From: Diploptera punctata
Lineage: Eukaryota > Arthropoda > Insecta > Blattodea > Blaberidae
Assembly (NCBI GenBank): GCA_030220185.1
Contig: JASPKZ010004568.1
Location: 563,501 to 627,500, forward strand
DNA length: 64,000 nucleotides
Reading direction: 5' to 3'
This document shows positions 41,770-53,154 of this stretch, one piece after another. The notes under the pieces are model-generated. The model had not been told where the DNA came from. It made no database searches and saw only the letters and a program-made list of their open reading frames with translations. Positions within the stretch are counted from its first letter, which is position 1, and the number at the start of each line of letters is the position of its first letter. Made by a program: the position numbers and the translations under genes.

Positions 41770-42320
41770 TCAAAATTGTTAACCACTGTTTAATATATAT
41801 CCATTGTTATATATTGGCGTATACTATTAAAAACTCGATGCGTTATTATATTACAAACTAATATAACTAGTAGCACATGTTGATTTATCAGATTAAGCAG
41901 CCCAAATAAATGAAATGTGTTTAGATTACATAATTTTGATAATTAAACTAATCTCTGTTGCGTTTTAATCCTGGAACACCACGCTGTGAAATTATAATTC
42001 GGAAATCAGAAAGGCAAATATTGCGCGGTGAATTGGGATGAAGAGAGCCCATGGGAGTCTGGAGCAGTTACTTGATCACAGAAACAGTAGCGCCGACTAA
42101 TTAACTGCAGAAACCCTACAGATTCACGTCACCCTCCAGTTTAAAGTTAAAAACATAAAATGTATAAGTTAGCAGTAACCGACATTCTCTGACTACAAGT
42201 GTGAAGTTGCTTTCAACGTTTGTTCTGCTTACTTTGACTCATTCAAAAATTATATTAAGCCCTGAATTGTTTCTACTTCTGTTGTAAAATTAATTAATTA
42301 TTTAATTTATTATTTTTAAG
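41770..42320. other. No recognisable gene
   Basis: AT-rich DNA with no frame or motif of note. Confidence 0.5.
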
Positions 42321-42324
42321 AACA

Positions 42325-43036
42325 TTATTATACGCTGATGACCAGGTAATAATAGCAAATACAGAAGACGAACTTCAGAAGAATATTTTTAAAGTACATA
42401 ATATATGTGAACAATATAATCTCAAAATATCCATAGAAAAAACTAAGGTAATGGCATTCCAAGGGAAAAATCAAATCAGATCGAAAATAGTAATAGGAAA
42501 CAAAATTATAGAACAGGTGAACCATCTCAATTATCTAGGATGTGACATTTCATTTAATTATGATAATGATATAAATAATAAACTAGCAAAATTCCAGGGA
42601 ATATGTGGTACGATAAAACGAACACTAAATAACAAAACAACAAGAGAGACCCAACTGAAATTTTATAAAATGTTGGCAGTACCGGTACTTCTCTATGGTT
42701 CAGAAGCCTGGAAACATAAAAAACAAGACCTAAGTAGGATAACGGCAGCAGAAATGAAATTTTTGAGATCTGTTAAAGGGTGCACTAAGGAAGACAGAAT
42801 CAAGAACACAGAAATAAGACAGGAACTTGAAATATTGCAATAACTGATAAAATGGATACATATAGACAAAAATGGAGGCAACACATAGACAGAATGAATG
42901 AAGATAGATATCCAAAACAAATAACAAAATACAAACCTAAAGGCACCCGAGATGTGGGCAGACCTAGAAAGAGATGGGCTGAAGTCGGAACGGGTCAACA
43001 GACCTAATCCATGAATGAAGATGATGATGATGATGA
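42325..43036 (+). pseudogene. RTE-type LINE, best-preserved RT C-terminal fragment
   Basis: Starts at 'LLYADDQVIIANTEDELQ' (the YADD catalytic motif, intact), continues 'KISIEKTKVMAF', then an open 130-codon frame with 'VNHLNYLGCDISF', 'ETQLKFYKMLAVPVLLYGSE', 'AAEMKFLRSVKGCTKEDRIK', a stop, and out of frame 'KWRQHIDRMNEDRYPKQIT' and 'KGTRDVGRPRKRWAEVG'. Ends GGTCAACAGACCTAATCC and a (GAT)n tail. Few lesions, so comparatively young. Its last ~100 bp equal the copy at 8587-8700. Confidence 0.9.
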
Positions 43037-43481
43037 TTATTTTTAAGCTGATTTCAGCTATCCATTTATATGCCCAACGCCACACGAGCATTACGGAGAA
43101 TCAATCCTTGATCACATAGTACTATTTTGACCACACAAAGACATGGAGGGCCTCGCTGAATGAGAGATCAGCTTATGACGCCATGGATAATAATTGATGT
43201 ATTTGTCACTGACCTTACAACATTAGTAATTCTAACTGCATTTTTATACTTATCTTCTGCTAGTATTTGGAAAATAACGAACAATTAAAAAAAATATATT
43301 GTATATAATTTTACGAAAGTAACTTTATTGCCTCATGGGTGTTAGAATAATCTCTGCGGTTGTGTATTAACTTCGCTCACTTGTTAATATTCTCTAATAT
43401 ACATACGCGGACAGTTAAATAGTCAATTTAAGGGAAATTATTAAATGCTGAAGGAAGTTTCTTCAGTAACTTATCTTTTTG

Positions 43482-43755
43482 TGACCAGTCTCATGGGCTA
43501 GTGGTCAGCGTTTCCGACTACTGTTCATGAGGTCCCGGGTTCGATTCCCGGCCAAACTATAGGAATGTTTCCTTAAACGGAATCATTCCTGTGGTTGCCC
43601 ATGGTCTGGACTGTAGGTTAAGTTTAGGTTAAGAACTCTCCTGGCGCTTCATTATCATTTATCACACATCATACCATCGGGGTAACGTAACTCCGCCTTC
43701 TGGGTACCCCAACTTCAGAAGTGGGTTACAATTAAACCAATGCTAGAAGAGAACA
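43482..43755 (+). mobile_element. SINE family C, copy 3 (best preserved)
   Basis: A box TGGGCTAGTGG, B box GGGTTCGATTCCC at tRNA spacing, then GGTTAAGTTTAGGTTAAGAA, CTCTCCTGGCGCTTCATTAT, ATCACACATCATACCATCGG, GGTAACGTAACTCCGCCTTC and a GTGGGTTACAATT end. Intact Pol III promoter boxes. Confidence 0.85.
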
Positions 43756-44109
43756 CCAGAAATGTCGAAATGAGAACCTGGGGCATTGAACAAAAAAAAC
43801 GTTTTTGTGTTGGGCCTACTTTACTCTCTCCACTCCGCATGGGCTTTATAGTAACACGTCCTGTTAGGAAAGAATTTTTAAGTCTGGATCACATATTTAA
43901 TTATTTTAGAACACGCAAGGAGAGAGAGCATCTCTCCTGTTTGATGATCAGCCCCACGGCTGGGCCACCTTCCAGTCAACATATACATACATATATTTAA
44001 GACACGAGACACTATTCCCTAATACATCCATAATAAATAAGGCGAATACGATATAAATAATGCTCGGAAACTATCTGAGACTATGTTTTAAAGTTGAGGA
44101 TAAGTCCGA

Positions 44110-44180
44110 TGAAAATCCTCACAAAAGAAACTTGTCCCGATTGGGGATTCAAACAGAACATGTTACGTAGATTACAACGG
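44110..44180 (-). mobile_element. SINE family A, diverged fragment
   Basis: CCTCACAAAAGAAACTTGTC, CCGATTGGGGATTCAAACAG and CGTAGATTACAACGGGG align with the tRNA-like head of the 6.7-kb family A copy; the B box reads GTTTGAATCCCC on the minus strand. Confidence 0.55.
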
Positions 44181-46080
44181 GGAACTTATATTAAGATTAC
44201 GAATAATATTTGAACCAACGAAAAACAGGTTACCTGGATACAACTCATTTAAAATAGATGTACTGTCCGAGAAATTTAAATAACATTTAACGTTATAACA
44301 GATTTAGTGAATGTTTTTGTTTCAACTTGTCTGCAGACATATAACAAAACTAGCGCGCAATTTTATTATCCAGTATGAAAAGCGCATCTCCAGTTTTTCC
44401 GTACTTATCTTTTGTTTTAAAATAAGTCAAATCAGTCCACAAAGTGAAATATCCCAAATCTAACGGCAACATCCGTATATTTCACATATAGAACGGAACA
44501 ATTACAGTGGAGAAAAGAAAAAGACCTCCTGTAAAATCCTGTTTTCAGGAGATAGTTTCTTTTATATCTGGTGATGAAACTAAACAAACGAATTTCGATT
44601 ATAAGTGCTAATTACTGGATATAAGCCAAAGAGCCCTTAAATATATTTTAATAATTCATAATATTTATGTTACGATAGAACTGCGAGTATTTCCTTATGG
44701 TTCCCAATTCTTATTGCAGTAAAAATAAATATATGTTTTCTTTTTGTTAAAAATCCAGGAACGTTTATTTTATCAAAGTGTAATATTATTTTGTCGCTTT
44801 TGGTCACTTAAACCAATACAAATTCATTTTTAAAATTTGTTTCTCTGTGTTCTGCTAACGTGCACATTTTGTTTTTGTTTTTTGCATTTTTCCGTAACTT
44901 GTATTTTTCTCATATTTTGGTACACTTTTCTCTGAAACAGGACAATAATTTTTGGCATGGATATGCCGTTTAAAGAGCTTTATAACATAAGGTAAATGTA
45001 TATTTGTGCTATTGATAGTATTTCAAATAAAAAAGTATATATACAAAATTTTTAACAAAAATTTCATTTTGTTTTCTTAATTTCTTAAAAATGAAAAACA
45101 ATCCAGATCTAAATACACACAAATCATATTAGTGTCAAATGATCTAGGGAAAATAACATTACATTTTCAAAACAATTCCATAAGTAATTTTTGAGAAAAT
45201 TGTACCAATACAATATTATTAAGAAGTTAGATTTTTTTTGTATTTTAAATTCTTTATGAAGAATGTGTCTAAAACTTTAACCAGAATGTCATTGTGTTCA
45301 GAAAGACATGTTTAATTAGTGACAATTCTTATGCGCATAACTTAAACAGAAGTTGAAAAAGAAACATTATTTTTGTATGTCGCATATTGTTAAACCAAAT
45401 TGCAAGAAAATTAGTAGCGGGTGCCCTTAAGTTGATGTTTTATTTTCCTGCATCAGATGCAGATGTGTACAATGCTACACTAGTATCTGTCTCCACCTGT
45501 TTCAATTTCCATGTAACTGAGTACAGGCATTAAAAGCATACATAGCGTTATTTGTCTCAGCCTTCTTATAAATAAACAAAGGTATATTTAAAAAAATCAT
45601 ATTATTAGGAAACATCAGATTCCCTTAATAAAAAATAATATGTGTTAAATTGCTGTAAAATCTTTAATAAATCGGAGGTAAAAGTCTCATCCTCCGTGTA
45701 TAGAAGATTACGAGCCATTCAGCGTATACCTACTGGAACAGAGCAGTCCGAGACTTGTTAAAAGAGTAGGAAGACTTGGTCTTATAAATCATATAGAAAA
45801 TCAAGAGGATATAAAAAAATGGAAGCAACAATAAAATGTCTGCTAGTTTCAATTGAAAGAAAAGGATAATCAACACGTTTGGATATCTAGGTTTTATAAA
45901 TTAGTTTCATTTGATTAAAAAGTGACACGAAACTGGAACGGGAAGTAAATACAGAGCTATTAAAAATAATGAATAAATTTCAAACATTTATTTCTTCCAA
46001 AGTACAATAAATAGAAACACAATTCCAACGCTCCTAGAAAGAGAAAAGGTTGAAGTTCTGATCATGGCCGCATTAGTGCT
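44181..46080. other. No recognisable gene
   Basis: About 1.9 kb of AT-rich DNA; no frame above 60 codons with recognisable content, no repeats matched within the window. Confidence 0.5.
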
Positions 46081-46084
46081 GTGG

Positions 46085-46497
46085 CGTCATGTTGATTGTT
46101 TGTATTAAAAAGGCGACACAACAGGACGTTGGATTGGAAGAGGAGGAACAAAAGATCAACTTCATTCCCGGTGGCCTCCCAGGCCACCCGACCTAACCCC
46201 GTGTGATTGTTATCTGTGAGGTTACGTAAACGACCGTGTGTTTATCTCCCCTATGCCTGACACTCTTAAAAATCTGCGACATTGAATTGATGAAGCTGTG
46301 AATTCGAAGTGTGGCAAGAAATGAGCCACCGTTTTGATATTTTTTATGTAACACATGGTGTTCATATTAATGCGTAAAATAGTGAAATTTCAACTTTTCT
46401 CTTTCCCGAAACGTTGGGATTGTGTTTACATGTTTTGCAGTTTGGAATAAATAAATATTTGAAGTCTGTTCCTTCCTTCTGAATAGCCCTGCATGTA
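46085..46497 (+). pseudogene. Mariner-like transposase C-terminus with 3' terminal repeat
   Basis: Plus strand: 'DWIGRGGTKDQLHSRWPPRP', 'PDLTPCDCYL-GYVNDRV' (third acidic residue region S-P-D-L-T-P-x-D), 'MPDTLKNLRH-IDEAV', then a decayed end, and at 46485-46497 GAATAGCCCTGCATGTA, whose complement TGCAGGGCTATTC looks like a TACAGGGC-type mariner terminus. The 5' three quarters are missing. Related in type, not sequence, to the 4.8-kb mariner. Confidence 0.7.
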
Positions 46498-46729
46498 ACA
46501 CTTAGAATTAACGAATCAATAAAACTAAATATAATATACTTATAAATAATGAATGGAAATGGACGCTTTAACAACAAATGAGGGAAATTTAGAAGTAGTG
46601 GCAGAATTCAATAACATAGGAACAGTCATAAGGAAAGAATTTGATATGGACTCTAATTTAGAAACGCGGGCTGTTTTTATGCACTACAGGGACTCATATC
46701 ATCCTAACTCCAGTGACAAACGTTAAACT

Positions 46730-47090
46730 AAAATGCATGAAACGCTTCTTCTTCCTCTAAATAAAAGTGTTTAGATATGTTTTGACCAAAGAGAGACGAA
46801 CTGAGGTGAAACGAGAGAACTACACAATCTTCATGTAGAAGCAGACAAAATAACGTATAAGACTCGAAGATTGCGATGGGGTATGGCATGTGATAATAAT
46901 GGGGAAGGAAGGGGTGGATCAAAAATACTTGTAGCAAATTCAGAGTGAAAGCCCTCAGTAGGTAGTCCAAAAATGAGGTGGGAGAATAATATTAACTATG
47001 ATTTGAGATAGATGATTTATACAGGGAAACATTAGCTCATGACAAGAATGCATATCCTCCCGGATATGAACCTCAGAGTAGATACTGCCT
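46730..47090 (+). pseudogene. RTE-type LINE, RT C-terminal fragment
   Basis: Broken plus-strand reading: 'KVFRYVLTKERRTEVKREN' (K-V-L-R-K-I-F-G-x-K-R-D), 'RLRRLRWG', 'PSVGSPKMRWENNINYDLR', 'YTGKH', ending TGAGTTAAACTCACAG. Same family as 4210 and 50.3 kb. Confidence 0.7.
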
Positions 47091-47204
47091 ATGAGTTAAA
47101 CTCACAGGTACGAACACTTGCATTCTTGTCAATGAAAACAAATAAATAAAAAAATATTTGGTAACTAAAAAGCTAGTGGCTATATTCCTTACCTATATTA
47201 CCGA

Positions 47205-47425
47205 GTCCAGGCGGGTTCGATAGAGTTTTAAAATGGAGAAATCTAAGAGGCAGGTCCTCCGGGAGGGAGTTTAAGCCATGGGGCCACATTCTGAACATTT
47301 TTCGACTCGTAAAAGACTGAAGCTTAAATTAGTCCCTGAGAGCAAAATCTAACCAACCTTCACCTTAGTTGCCTACTATGTATCTCAATGAGTCGTTGTG
47401 CTGACCACATACCACTCACTGACAT
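47205..47425 (+). mobile_element. SINE family B, copy 3
   Basis: GGCGGGTTCGATAG (B box) then TCCTCCGGGAGGGAGTTTAA, GCCATGGGGCCACATTCTGA, GACTCGTAAAAGACTGAAGC and TTGCCTACTATGTA, in the opposite orientation to the other two copies. The A box half is absent. Confidence 0.7.
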
Positions 47426-47605
47426 ATACTTATAAACTTAACTAAATTAGTTTTTTCAAGAAACTTCCGCTAGGAGAATATCGTTTCCACACCAGATGTA
47501 CGAGTTACATTCACAAATATTGTACATACATACCTGCCTGGCTTATCAAGTTCAATCCGGAATATGTAAGGTTCTCGCAATACAAACCATTTTTTATCTA
47601 CAGTA

Positions 47606-47765
47606 TCAGATCTCTGACGCCCACCAATGCACAGGCTTTCCTAATGGTACATTCCCACAAAAGTACAAAAAAAACATAGAATTTTTAGTATTGGCCATTC
47701 GACCCATATAATGCGCCCACCTCAATTTTCTAGACCTTAATAATCCTGGCAATAATACATCAATA
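47606..47765 (-). pseudogene. RTE-type LINE, RT C-terminal shred
   Basis: Minus-strand 'LLRSRKLRWAHYMGRMANTK' and 'NVPLGKPVHWW': the R-R-L-R-W-x-G-H-x-x-R-M ... P-L-G-K/R-P-x-x-R-W section of an RTE-type tail. Confidence 0.6.
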
Positions 47766-47821
47766 TAAATTATAAAGTTAAATTCCATGCCTCGGGTCCA
47801 ATGCGTCGCGATTTCAAACCT

Positions 47822-47908
<87 letters not shown>

Positions 47909-47930
47909 CATCATTATTATTTTATTTATA
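47822..47930. repeat. Palindromic (AAT)n-(ATT)n array
   Basis: About fifteen AAT units join directly to about fourteen ATT units, a perfect head-to-head microsatellite that can fold into a long hairpin. The ATT side continues into the tail of the RTE fragment that follows. Confidence 0.9.
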
Positions 47931-48182
47931 TACAGATTTTTAATGTTGACACATATTTATGTTCCTACATTTTTTTTCTTATCCACTTATCTCTATCAAT
48001 CTACTCCATGTCCTCCAATCCTCTTGTTCTCATTCCAGTTCTTATTTCTTGCATCCAGGAGTTTCGAGGTCTTCCTTTCCTACTTCTTTCAGGTGGACAC
48101 CATGGCAATCTTTTCCTGAGTAACCTTTCTTCTTGCATTCGTCGTACGTGTCCATACAAATTTAATTGCTTATCTACTATTC
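47926..48182 (-). pseudogene. RTE-type LINE, RT C-terminus with tail
   Basis: Minus strand reads 'IDKQLNLYGHVRRMQEERLL', 'RKRLPWCPPE-SRKGRPRNSW', 'MQEIRTGMRTRGLEDMEWID' across two frames, then runs into the AAT/ATT array as its tail. A GRP-x-x-W motif plus 'MR-RGLED' fits the end of another RTE-type family. The Helitron-like repeat that follows interrupts its 5' side. Confidence 0.75.
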
Positions 48183-49103
48183 AAAAATGAATGAATATTT
48201 GTTTGTTCATACTTTATGCGTGGCCATACCGTTGATCCGATTGTGATGGGCTAATGTTCCGGGATGAACATAGGCTATAAGAGAGTTGTGATATTCAACT
48301 CCTACACCCTTAACAATTGTCCTTTGTAGTTGAAAACGTGAATAAAAAAGTAGCTCTTTGGACGCTTAAATGACTTACGCTGCCTATACCATAACAAATA
48401 TACAAAATTAATGAACACAGAATTTAATACCTCAAACCGCTCTACAAAAAAGTCCCAGACAGCATATGTTTATCTCTTATGGATAACTCACAATAACCAT
48501 TTTTGTCTCTCATTGATGCCAAGAAGATCGATAAAAGTACGTAGATTCCTGTGCAAGCATAGCAGCACATGGCGGGTATTCTTTTACGGATGACTGACAA
48601 TGACGAATTTTGTCTTTTAGATCATTTATGCCAAGATCATCGAGATAAGTAGATTCCCTGGCCAAACGGGGTAATCAGTACGGGGAATCTTAAAATAATT
48701 ACGATATACATTTAAAATTATTTTTCATCTTACTTAATCAATTAATCATAAGAAATGCATATTTTTTTGTATTTCAGCTCATTTATGCCAAGTAGATCGG
48801 GGTGAGTAGATTCCGAACAACGCCGGGTAAACAGCACGAGGTATCTAAAAATAATTACGATATACTTTTCCATTCTACTTCTTTAACTAAACATCAAGCA
48901 CATTAATTTTCCTATTTCAGCTCATTTATGTCAAGAAGATCGGGATAAGTAGATTCTCGGGCAACACAGGTAATCAGCACGGGATATCTAGATAATATAA
49001 ATGTATTATTATTTTTCCTTTTACTTATTCAACAAAACATAAAAGCACATTAATGTTCATTTATTTAGGCGTAGCAGCGCACGCCGGGTATCAGCTAGTA
49101 TTT
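48183..49103 (+). mobile_element. Helitron-like non-autonomous repeat, copy 2
   Basis: Plus-strand copy: begins AATGAATATTTGTTTGTTCA, conserved block with GATATTCAACTCCTACACCC and AGTAGCTCTTTGGACG, then about four ~140-bp tandem units with GGCAACACGGGTAATCAGC-like GC-rich cores and CTCATTTATGCCAAG, and the end GCACGCCGGGTATCAGCTAGT. A terminal CTAG followed by T and a GC-rich stem before it agree with Helitron 3' ends (CTRR|T). The 5' TC is not clear in this copy. Confidence 0.65.
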
Positions 49104-49109
49104 TACGTA

Positions 49110-49588
49110 TATAAGCTACTATTGAATATCTAATATTCATTTTTTCTCGTATTACAGTATTTCTTATTTTTTTCTAATTTTGAACATCTTGCTGCTCTCC
49201 TTAAGAAAGCCGTTTCCATCGACATAAGTTTTTATTCCAAGTTTTTGTTGAATTTCCAAACTTCAGCTCCATATGTGACAGTACTTCTCACTATTGAATT
49301 ATATATTTGTAACTTGTTTTTTCTGGTCACATGTCTGTTCCATAAGACTCCATTGATCATTGCTGTTATTGCTCTACCTTTATTTATTCTGTTATTAATA
49401 TCACTTTCTTGTTTATCCTCTTTATCTACTTTTACTCCCAGATAGACAAATTCTTCACATCCTTTAATATATCCTTTTTGATCATCAAATATTAAATCTT
49501 CGGTTTCGGCTCCACTTCCCATATAAAACGATTTTCTAAATTTATTTTCAAACCCCAGTTATTGTATTCGTCCAATCATTTTCTGAAC

Positions 49589-49590
<2 letters not shown>
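49110..49590 (-). pseudogene. RTE-type LINE, RT C-terminal fragment
   Basis: Minus-strand open frame of 96 codons: 'MGSGAETEDLIFDDQKGYI', 'CEEFVYLGVKVDKEDKQESD', 'RAITAMINGVLWNRHVTRKN', 'LQIYNSIVRSTVTYGAEVWK'. These are the strand-YLG, L-W-N-R-x-I-T-R and Y-N-S-I-V-x-S-x-x-T-Y-G-A-E-x-W blocks of an RTE-type family. Upstream 'NWGLKINLEN' is in another frame. 5' end meets an AAT array. Confidence 0.85.
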
Positions 49591-49645
<55 letters not shown>

Positions 49646-49695
49646 TAATAAGATATAATAATAAAATAATAATAATAATAATAATCATAATAATC

Positions 49696-49731
<36 letters not shown>

Positions 49732-49816
49732 TAATAATCATAATAATAATAAAAATAATAATAATAATAATAGTAATAATAACAATAATAATATTATTAA
49801 TATTATATTATTATAA
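49590..49816. repeat. Long imperfect (AAT)n array
   Basis: About 225 bp of AAT units with scattered interruptions. Confidence 0.95.
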
Positions 49817-49999
49817 AACTGAATAGTAGAAGTGGATTATTAAATGGGAATGTGCACTTAAGATAAATGTATCGGTAATAGACACTGCATTAGTAACTGA
49901 CATATTCAGACTATAATGTAATATACATATAATAATCTGTAGGGAAGTGCACAGATGAACGGAGCGTGGTGGTGTAGACCACATCCTCTAGTACTCAAC

Positions 50000-50790
50000 T
50001 GTGCACTTCACGCGAGACCTTATTTATAACATTTTAGTGAAAATGTCAATTACTAATTCAGTGCCTTACCGGTACGTTTACATTAATAAAAATGAGATAA
50101 ATTTTGTAGAAGTAACAAAATTCAAATACCTAAGAACATTACCTAAAAATAGGAATAACGTGCAGAAAGAAATTAAATATAACCTCAAATCTGAAAATGC
50201 ATGGTATATTATGCACAACAGATACTCTTGCGAACCTAATGTCCTCCATAAATTATGAAACTAAAATAAGTAGGCATGTATGAAACAGTAATTCTTCCAC
50301 TTATACTGTATGGATGCGAAGCAAGGGTTTTTACTTGCAGAGAGGAGGAAAGATTACGAGTGTTTGTTTGTGGATAAAGTACTTAGCAGAATGTTTGTAC
50401 TAAAGAGAGAAGAACAGACAGCTGAATGGAGGAATGTGTATACAAGATGTTTATGGGAAACCATATATAACAGGAGCAGTTAAGTCTCGTTGAGTGCTAT
50501 GGGCAGAACATATGACACGAATTTGGAAATAAAGAGGGCCATGCAAACTTGTAGCAAACCAGAGGAAAAGCGCCGAGTAACGTAACCCGAAATTATGTGA
50601 GAGAAACAAATATTAACCATGATTTGAAGGATACAAATGTTACTGGAAATTATTGTAACATTATCTCTTGAATATTGTTGATAGCTTATGATCATGCGGC
50701 CATAACTCTCCGGTGTAATAGTGCCAGTGAGGTACATAGTTATTACTTTTATTATGATGATGATGATGATTATTATTATCAGAATTGTTA
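50000..50790 (+). pseudogene. RTE-type LINE, RT C-terminal third
   Basis: Plus strand: 'INFVEVTKFKYLRTLPKNRN', 'EIKYNLKSENAWYIMHN', then shifted 'YETVILPLILYGCEA', 'CREEERLRVFVDKVLSRMF', 'KREEQTAEWRNVYT', '...PEEKRRVT', 'NHDLKD', ending in a (GAT)(TAT) tail at 50754-50780. Same family as 4210, here with 150 more upstream residues. Many shifts. Confidence 0.75.
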
Positions 50791-50892
50791 TCACTGTAAT
50801 AGTATTACCTAATCAACTCATTGTATCTATCGAAACGTAGGTTCATTGCTGCGCGGATATAATAGTAAAAAATAAATAATAATAACATTGAC

Positions 50893-50975
<83 letters not shown>

Positions 50976-51002
50976 GAAGAAGAAGAAGAAGATGATGATG
51001 AA
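50893..51002. repeat. (AAT)n(GAA)n(GAT)n array
   Basis: Compound trinucleotide array. Long poly-Leu/poly-Ile open frames on the minus strand come from it and are not genes. Confidence 0.95.
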
Positions 51003-51795
51003 GAACAGTGTGCATGAACATAATTTTATAGAGCTGTCGCTAAGGTGGAACCACACATCTTTGAAGTCCTATAGAAAGTTTACAGAGCTCCCGTTAGATG
51101 GCAGCACGTGCGTAGTACCAACCTTCGAAAATAATTCCTAAACGTTTAGAAACGGATGTACAACAACTTGTTCCTTCCTAACCTAACAAAATTAATTACA
51201 TGCATAATATTTACTCAAGTGTACACTAATCTGATGTACACTAACTAACTCTAACATTAACCTAACAAAAATAGTGTTAGTGAGTAGTTAATGGCAACAT
51301 TGAAAGAGGAGGGAAGATTGCTAGTGAGTTTTGTCGTATTTTCTAGAAATGTCGTAATGGCACCGTGTTTCTCGTAAATAAATAAATACGTAAAAAATTG
51401 TATAAGTATCATTGAAAAACTTTTTTAAATATTAGAAATTGATAGTAAAGACGGACGAAGTACGTACAGTAACAATATTACAAGAATATATTATGGGAAA
51501 TGAAAGGAAAGATAATGTATATCATAACGTTCGGACCGAAATCCAGTTTCAGAGGACTGGAGTGATTAATTCCAGAACCGGTTCATCCGCCGTCTCTGCC
51601 GTTGGGAAAAAATCCTCCGCCGCCGTCGAAGCCGTTTATCTCCTCAGTTGATCCGCGAGCGCTTATTTGACAAGGCCTTATTCGCACCTGTCCTGTATAT
51701 CTACAGGAATTTCCCCAATCAGATCATTGGGACGCGACCGTGTCGTGATTGAGGACTCCCTATCCCCTAGTGTCTTACATGAGGTTAAGTCTAGC
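51003..51795. other. No recognised gene; GC-rich patch
   Basis: 51540-51790 is markedly GC-richer (CCGCCGTCTCTGCCGTTGGG, GCGACCGTGTCGTGATTGAG) and ends near the RTE fragment. It could be a SINE or a LINE 5' piece; I cannot place it. Confidence 0.4.
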
Positions 51796-52217
51796 CCTTA
51801 CTTTTAGGTCCACAAGTCATAGATGAAGCATTTAGACTCAGAAGTAAACAGGAAATAAAAATATATACAGATATTCATAGTGATATTAGAAAACGAAGGT
51901 TAAAATGTTATGGCCATATTAAACGAATGAACTCAAATAGGCTTACAAAAGAGACAATGGAATTGTACGAAAACAGAAGTAAAGCTCCAGTGGATACTAT
52001 GAAGTTGATTGATGAAGTCAAAAAGGACTTAAAATTGGCAGGAATTACTGAAGAAGATATCCCAAACAGAGATATATTTAGAATTAAGGTGAATAAGTGG
52101 CAAGTTGACCAAGAGGACAAACCGAAGAAAAAAACTGGAACAACTTGGACAGATGATAGAAAACAAGCTCATAGCAATAGAATGAAAGAAATTTTGGCTC
52201 AAAGGAAACGCCTCTAA
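51796..52217 (+). pseudogene. RTE-type LINE, intact C-terminal stretch
   Basis: Open frame of about 140 codons without a start: 'IYTDIHSDIRKRRLKCYGHI', 'KRMNSNRLTKETMELYENR', 'DEVKKDLKLAGITEEDIPNR', 'KTGTTWTDDRKQAHSNRMKE', ending RKRL and TAA. The R-L-x-x-x-G-H-x-x-R-M and T-x-W-T-x-x-R-K-x-x-H-S-x-R-M-K-E motifs mark a distinct insect RTE-type tail. No stop codon in 420 bp, so it is one of the youngest fragments. A tail after the stop is not obvious. Confidence 0.8.
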
Positions 52218-52253
52218 GTACTTTGCGTAGTCCTACATGGGCTCATCCGTAAT

Positions 52254-52330
52254 TAAAATAATAATAATGCTTTATTTAAACTGGCAGGGTTAAGGACATA
52301 ATCTTCTTGTTAACCAGCGAATCATAAAAT
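52254..52330 (-). mobile_element. CR1/L2-like LINE 3' terminus
   Basis: AATAATAATGCTTTATTTAA and CTGGCAGGGTTAAGGACATA match the 3' end at 7545-7580: on the minus strand an AATAAAGC signal followed by a short (ATT)n tail. Confidence 0.7.
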
Positions 52331-53150
52331 TATAAAAATGTACATTTAGCAAAAAAATTATGAACGGCTTCGAAACCAAAAGTGTCCCTATTATGACCCA
52401 CTGCCCATGTTCGAAGAGCTAAAGCTATGGCAAACGAAGTAACGCATTGTTAAATGTTCTACATACGCTGTATTTGGTTTTAATTGTCTGAAATAGTCAA
52501 GGGCACTGAAGAAGACATGTTTCTAGATATTTTCGAGTGTTTGACGTATATAATATAACTCAAATTCAGACGATCCAAATTAAGTTTAAGTTTAACTCTC
52601 GTGCTTAGTGTAAAGTAGCAAGGGAAGCAGGATTTAGACACCTAGTATCCGATGTTCGAGTAGCGTTGATCGTTAAACCAATTATGAAAATATGAAATAT
52701 ATATGGGAGCCAGGTTTCAAATCCTCCGACAATGTTTTTTTTTATTCATTGCATTTCCGCAAAATACATCTCATGATATTTAATTCCAGCTACGTAAACT
52801 ACTTCTGCTTTACTATACCTGTCTTCTATTTAGCTACCGGTATAAATTTAATTGTGTGTACAGTATCACGTTTTAATAATAATTTTATAGATTTATGTGA
52901 TAAAAAATAATATAGTTTCATATATTACAATAGTATCACATCGTATAAAGTTTAGTATATTAATACGACAATTATTGCTTATTATACAACATAACGTTAT
53001 GTACCAGTGTTTCATGGCACCAGGGATTGATGTGGCGGCATATCTTAGCATGTTCTTGAATACTAACCAATACAGCACTCACCGTCTCTTCTCCACCCTT
53101 TTTTTATGAGTAAGTTATTACGCAATATCACCTCATAACGCTTAAGAATG
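52331..53150. other. No recognisable gene
   Basis: AT-rich, frames of 60-72 codons without motifs. Confidence 0.5.
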
Positions 53151-53154
53151 GCGG

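Noticed and set aside
42693..43091. 132-codon hydrophobic minus-strand frame
   Set aside because: Antisense of the well-supported RTE RT fragment on the plus strand.
47606..48190. Frames with poly-Ile, poly-Asn and poly-Tyr runs
   Set aside because: Translations of the AAT/ATT array joined to LINE remnants; only the LINE parts are meaningful.
49946..50007. AGTGCACAG...CTGTGCACT inverted pair as a regulatory hairpin or MITE
   Set aside because: Only 9 bp arms with a 44-bp spacer; likely chance or part of an RTE 5' junction.
50805..51056. Minus-strand poly-Leu/poly-Ile frames resembling membrane proteins
   Set aside because: Product of the AAT/GAA array.
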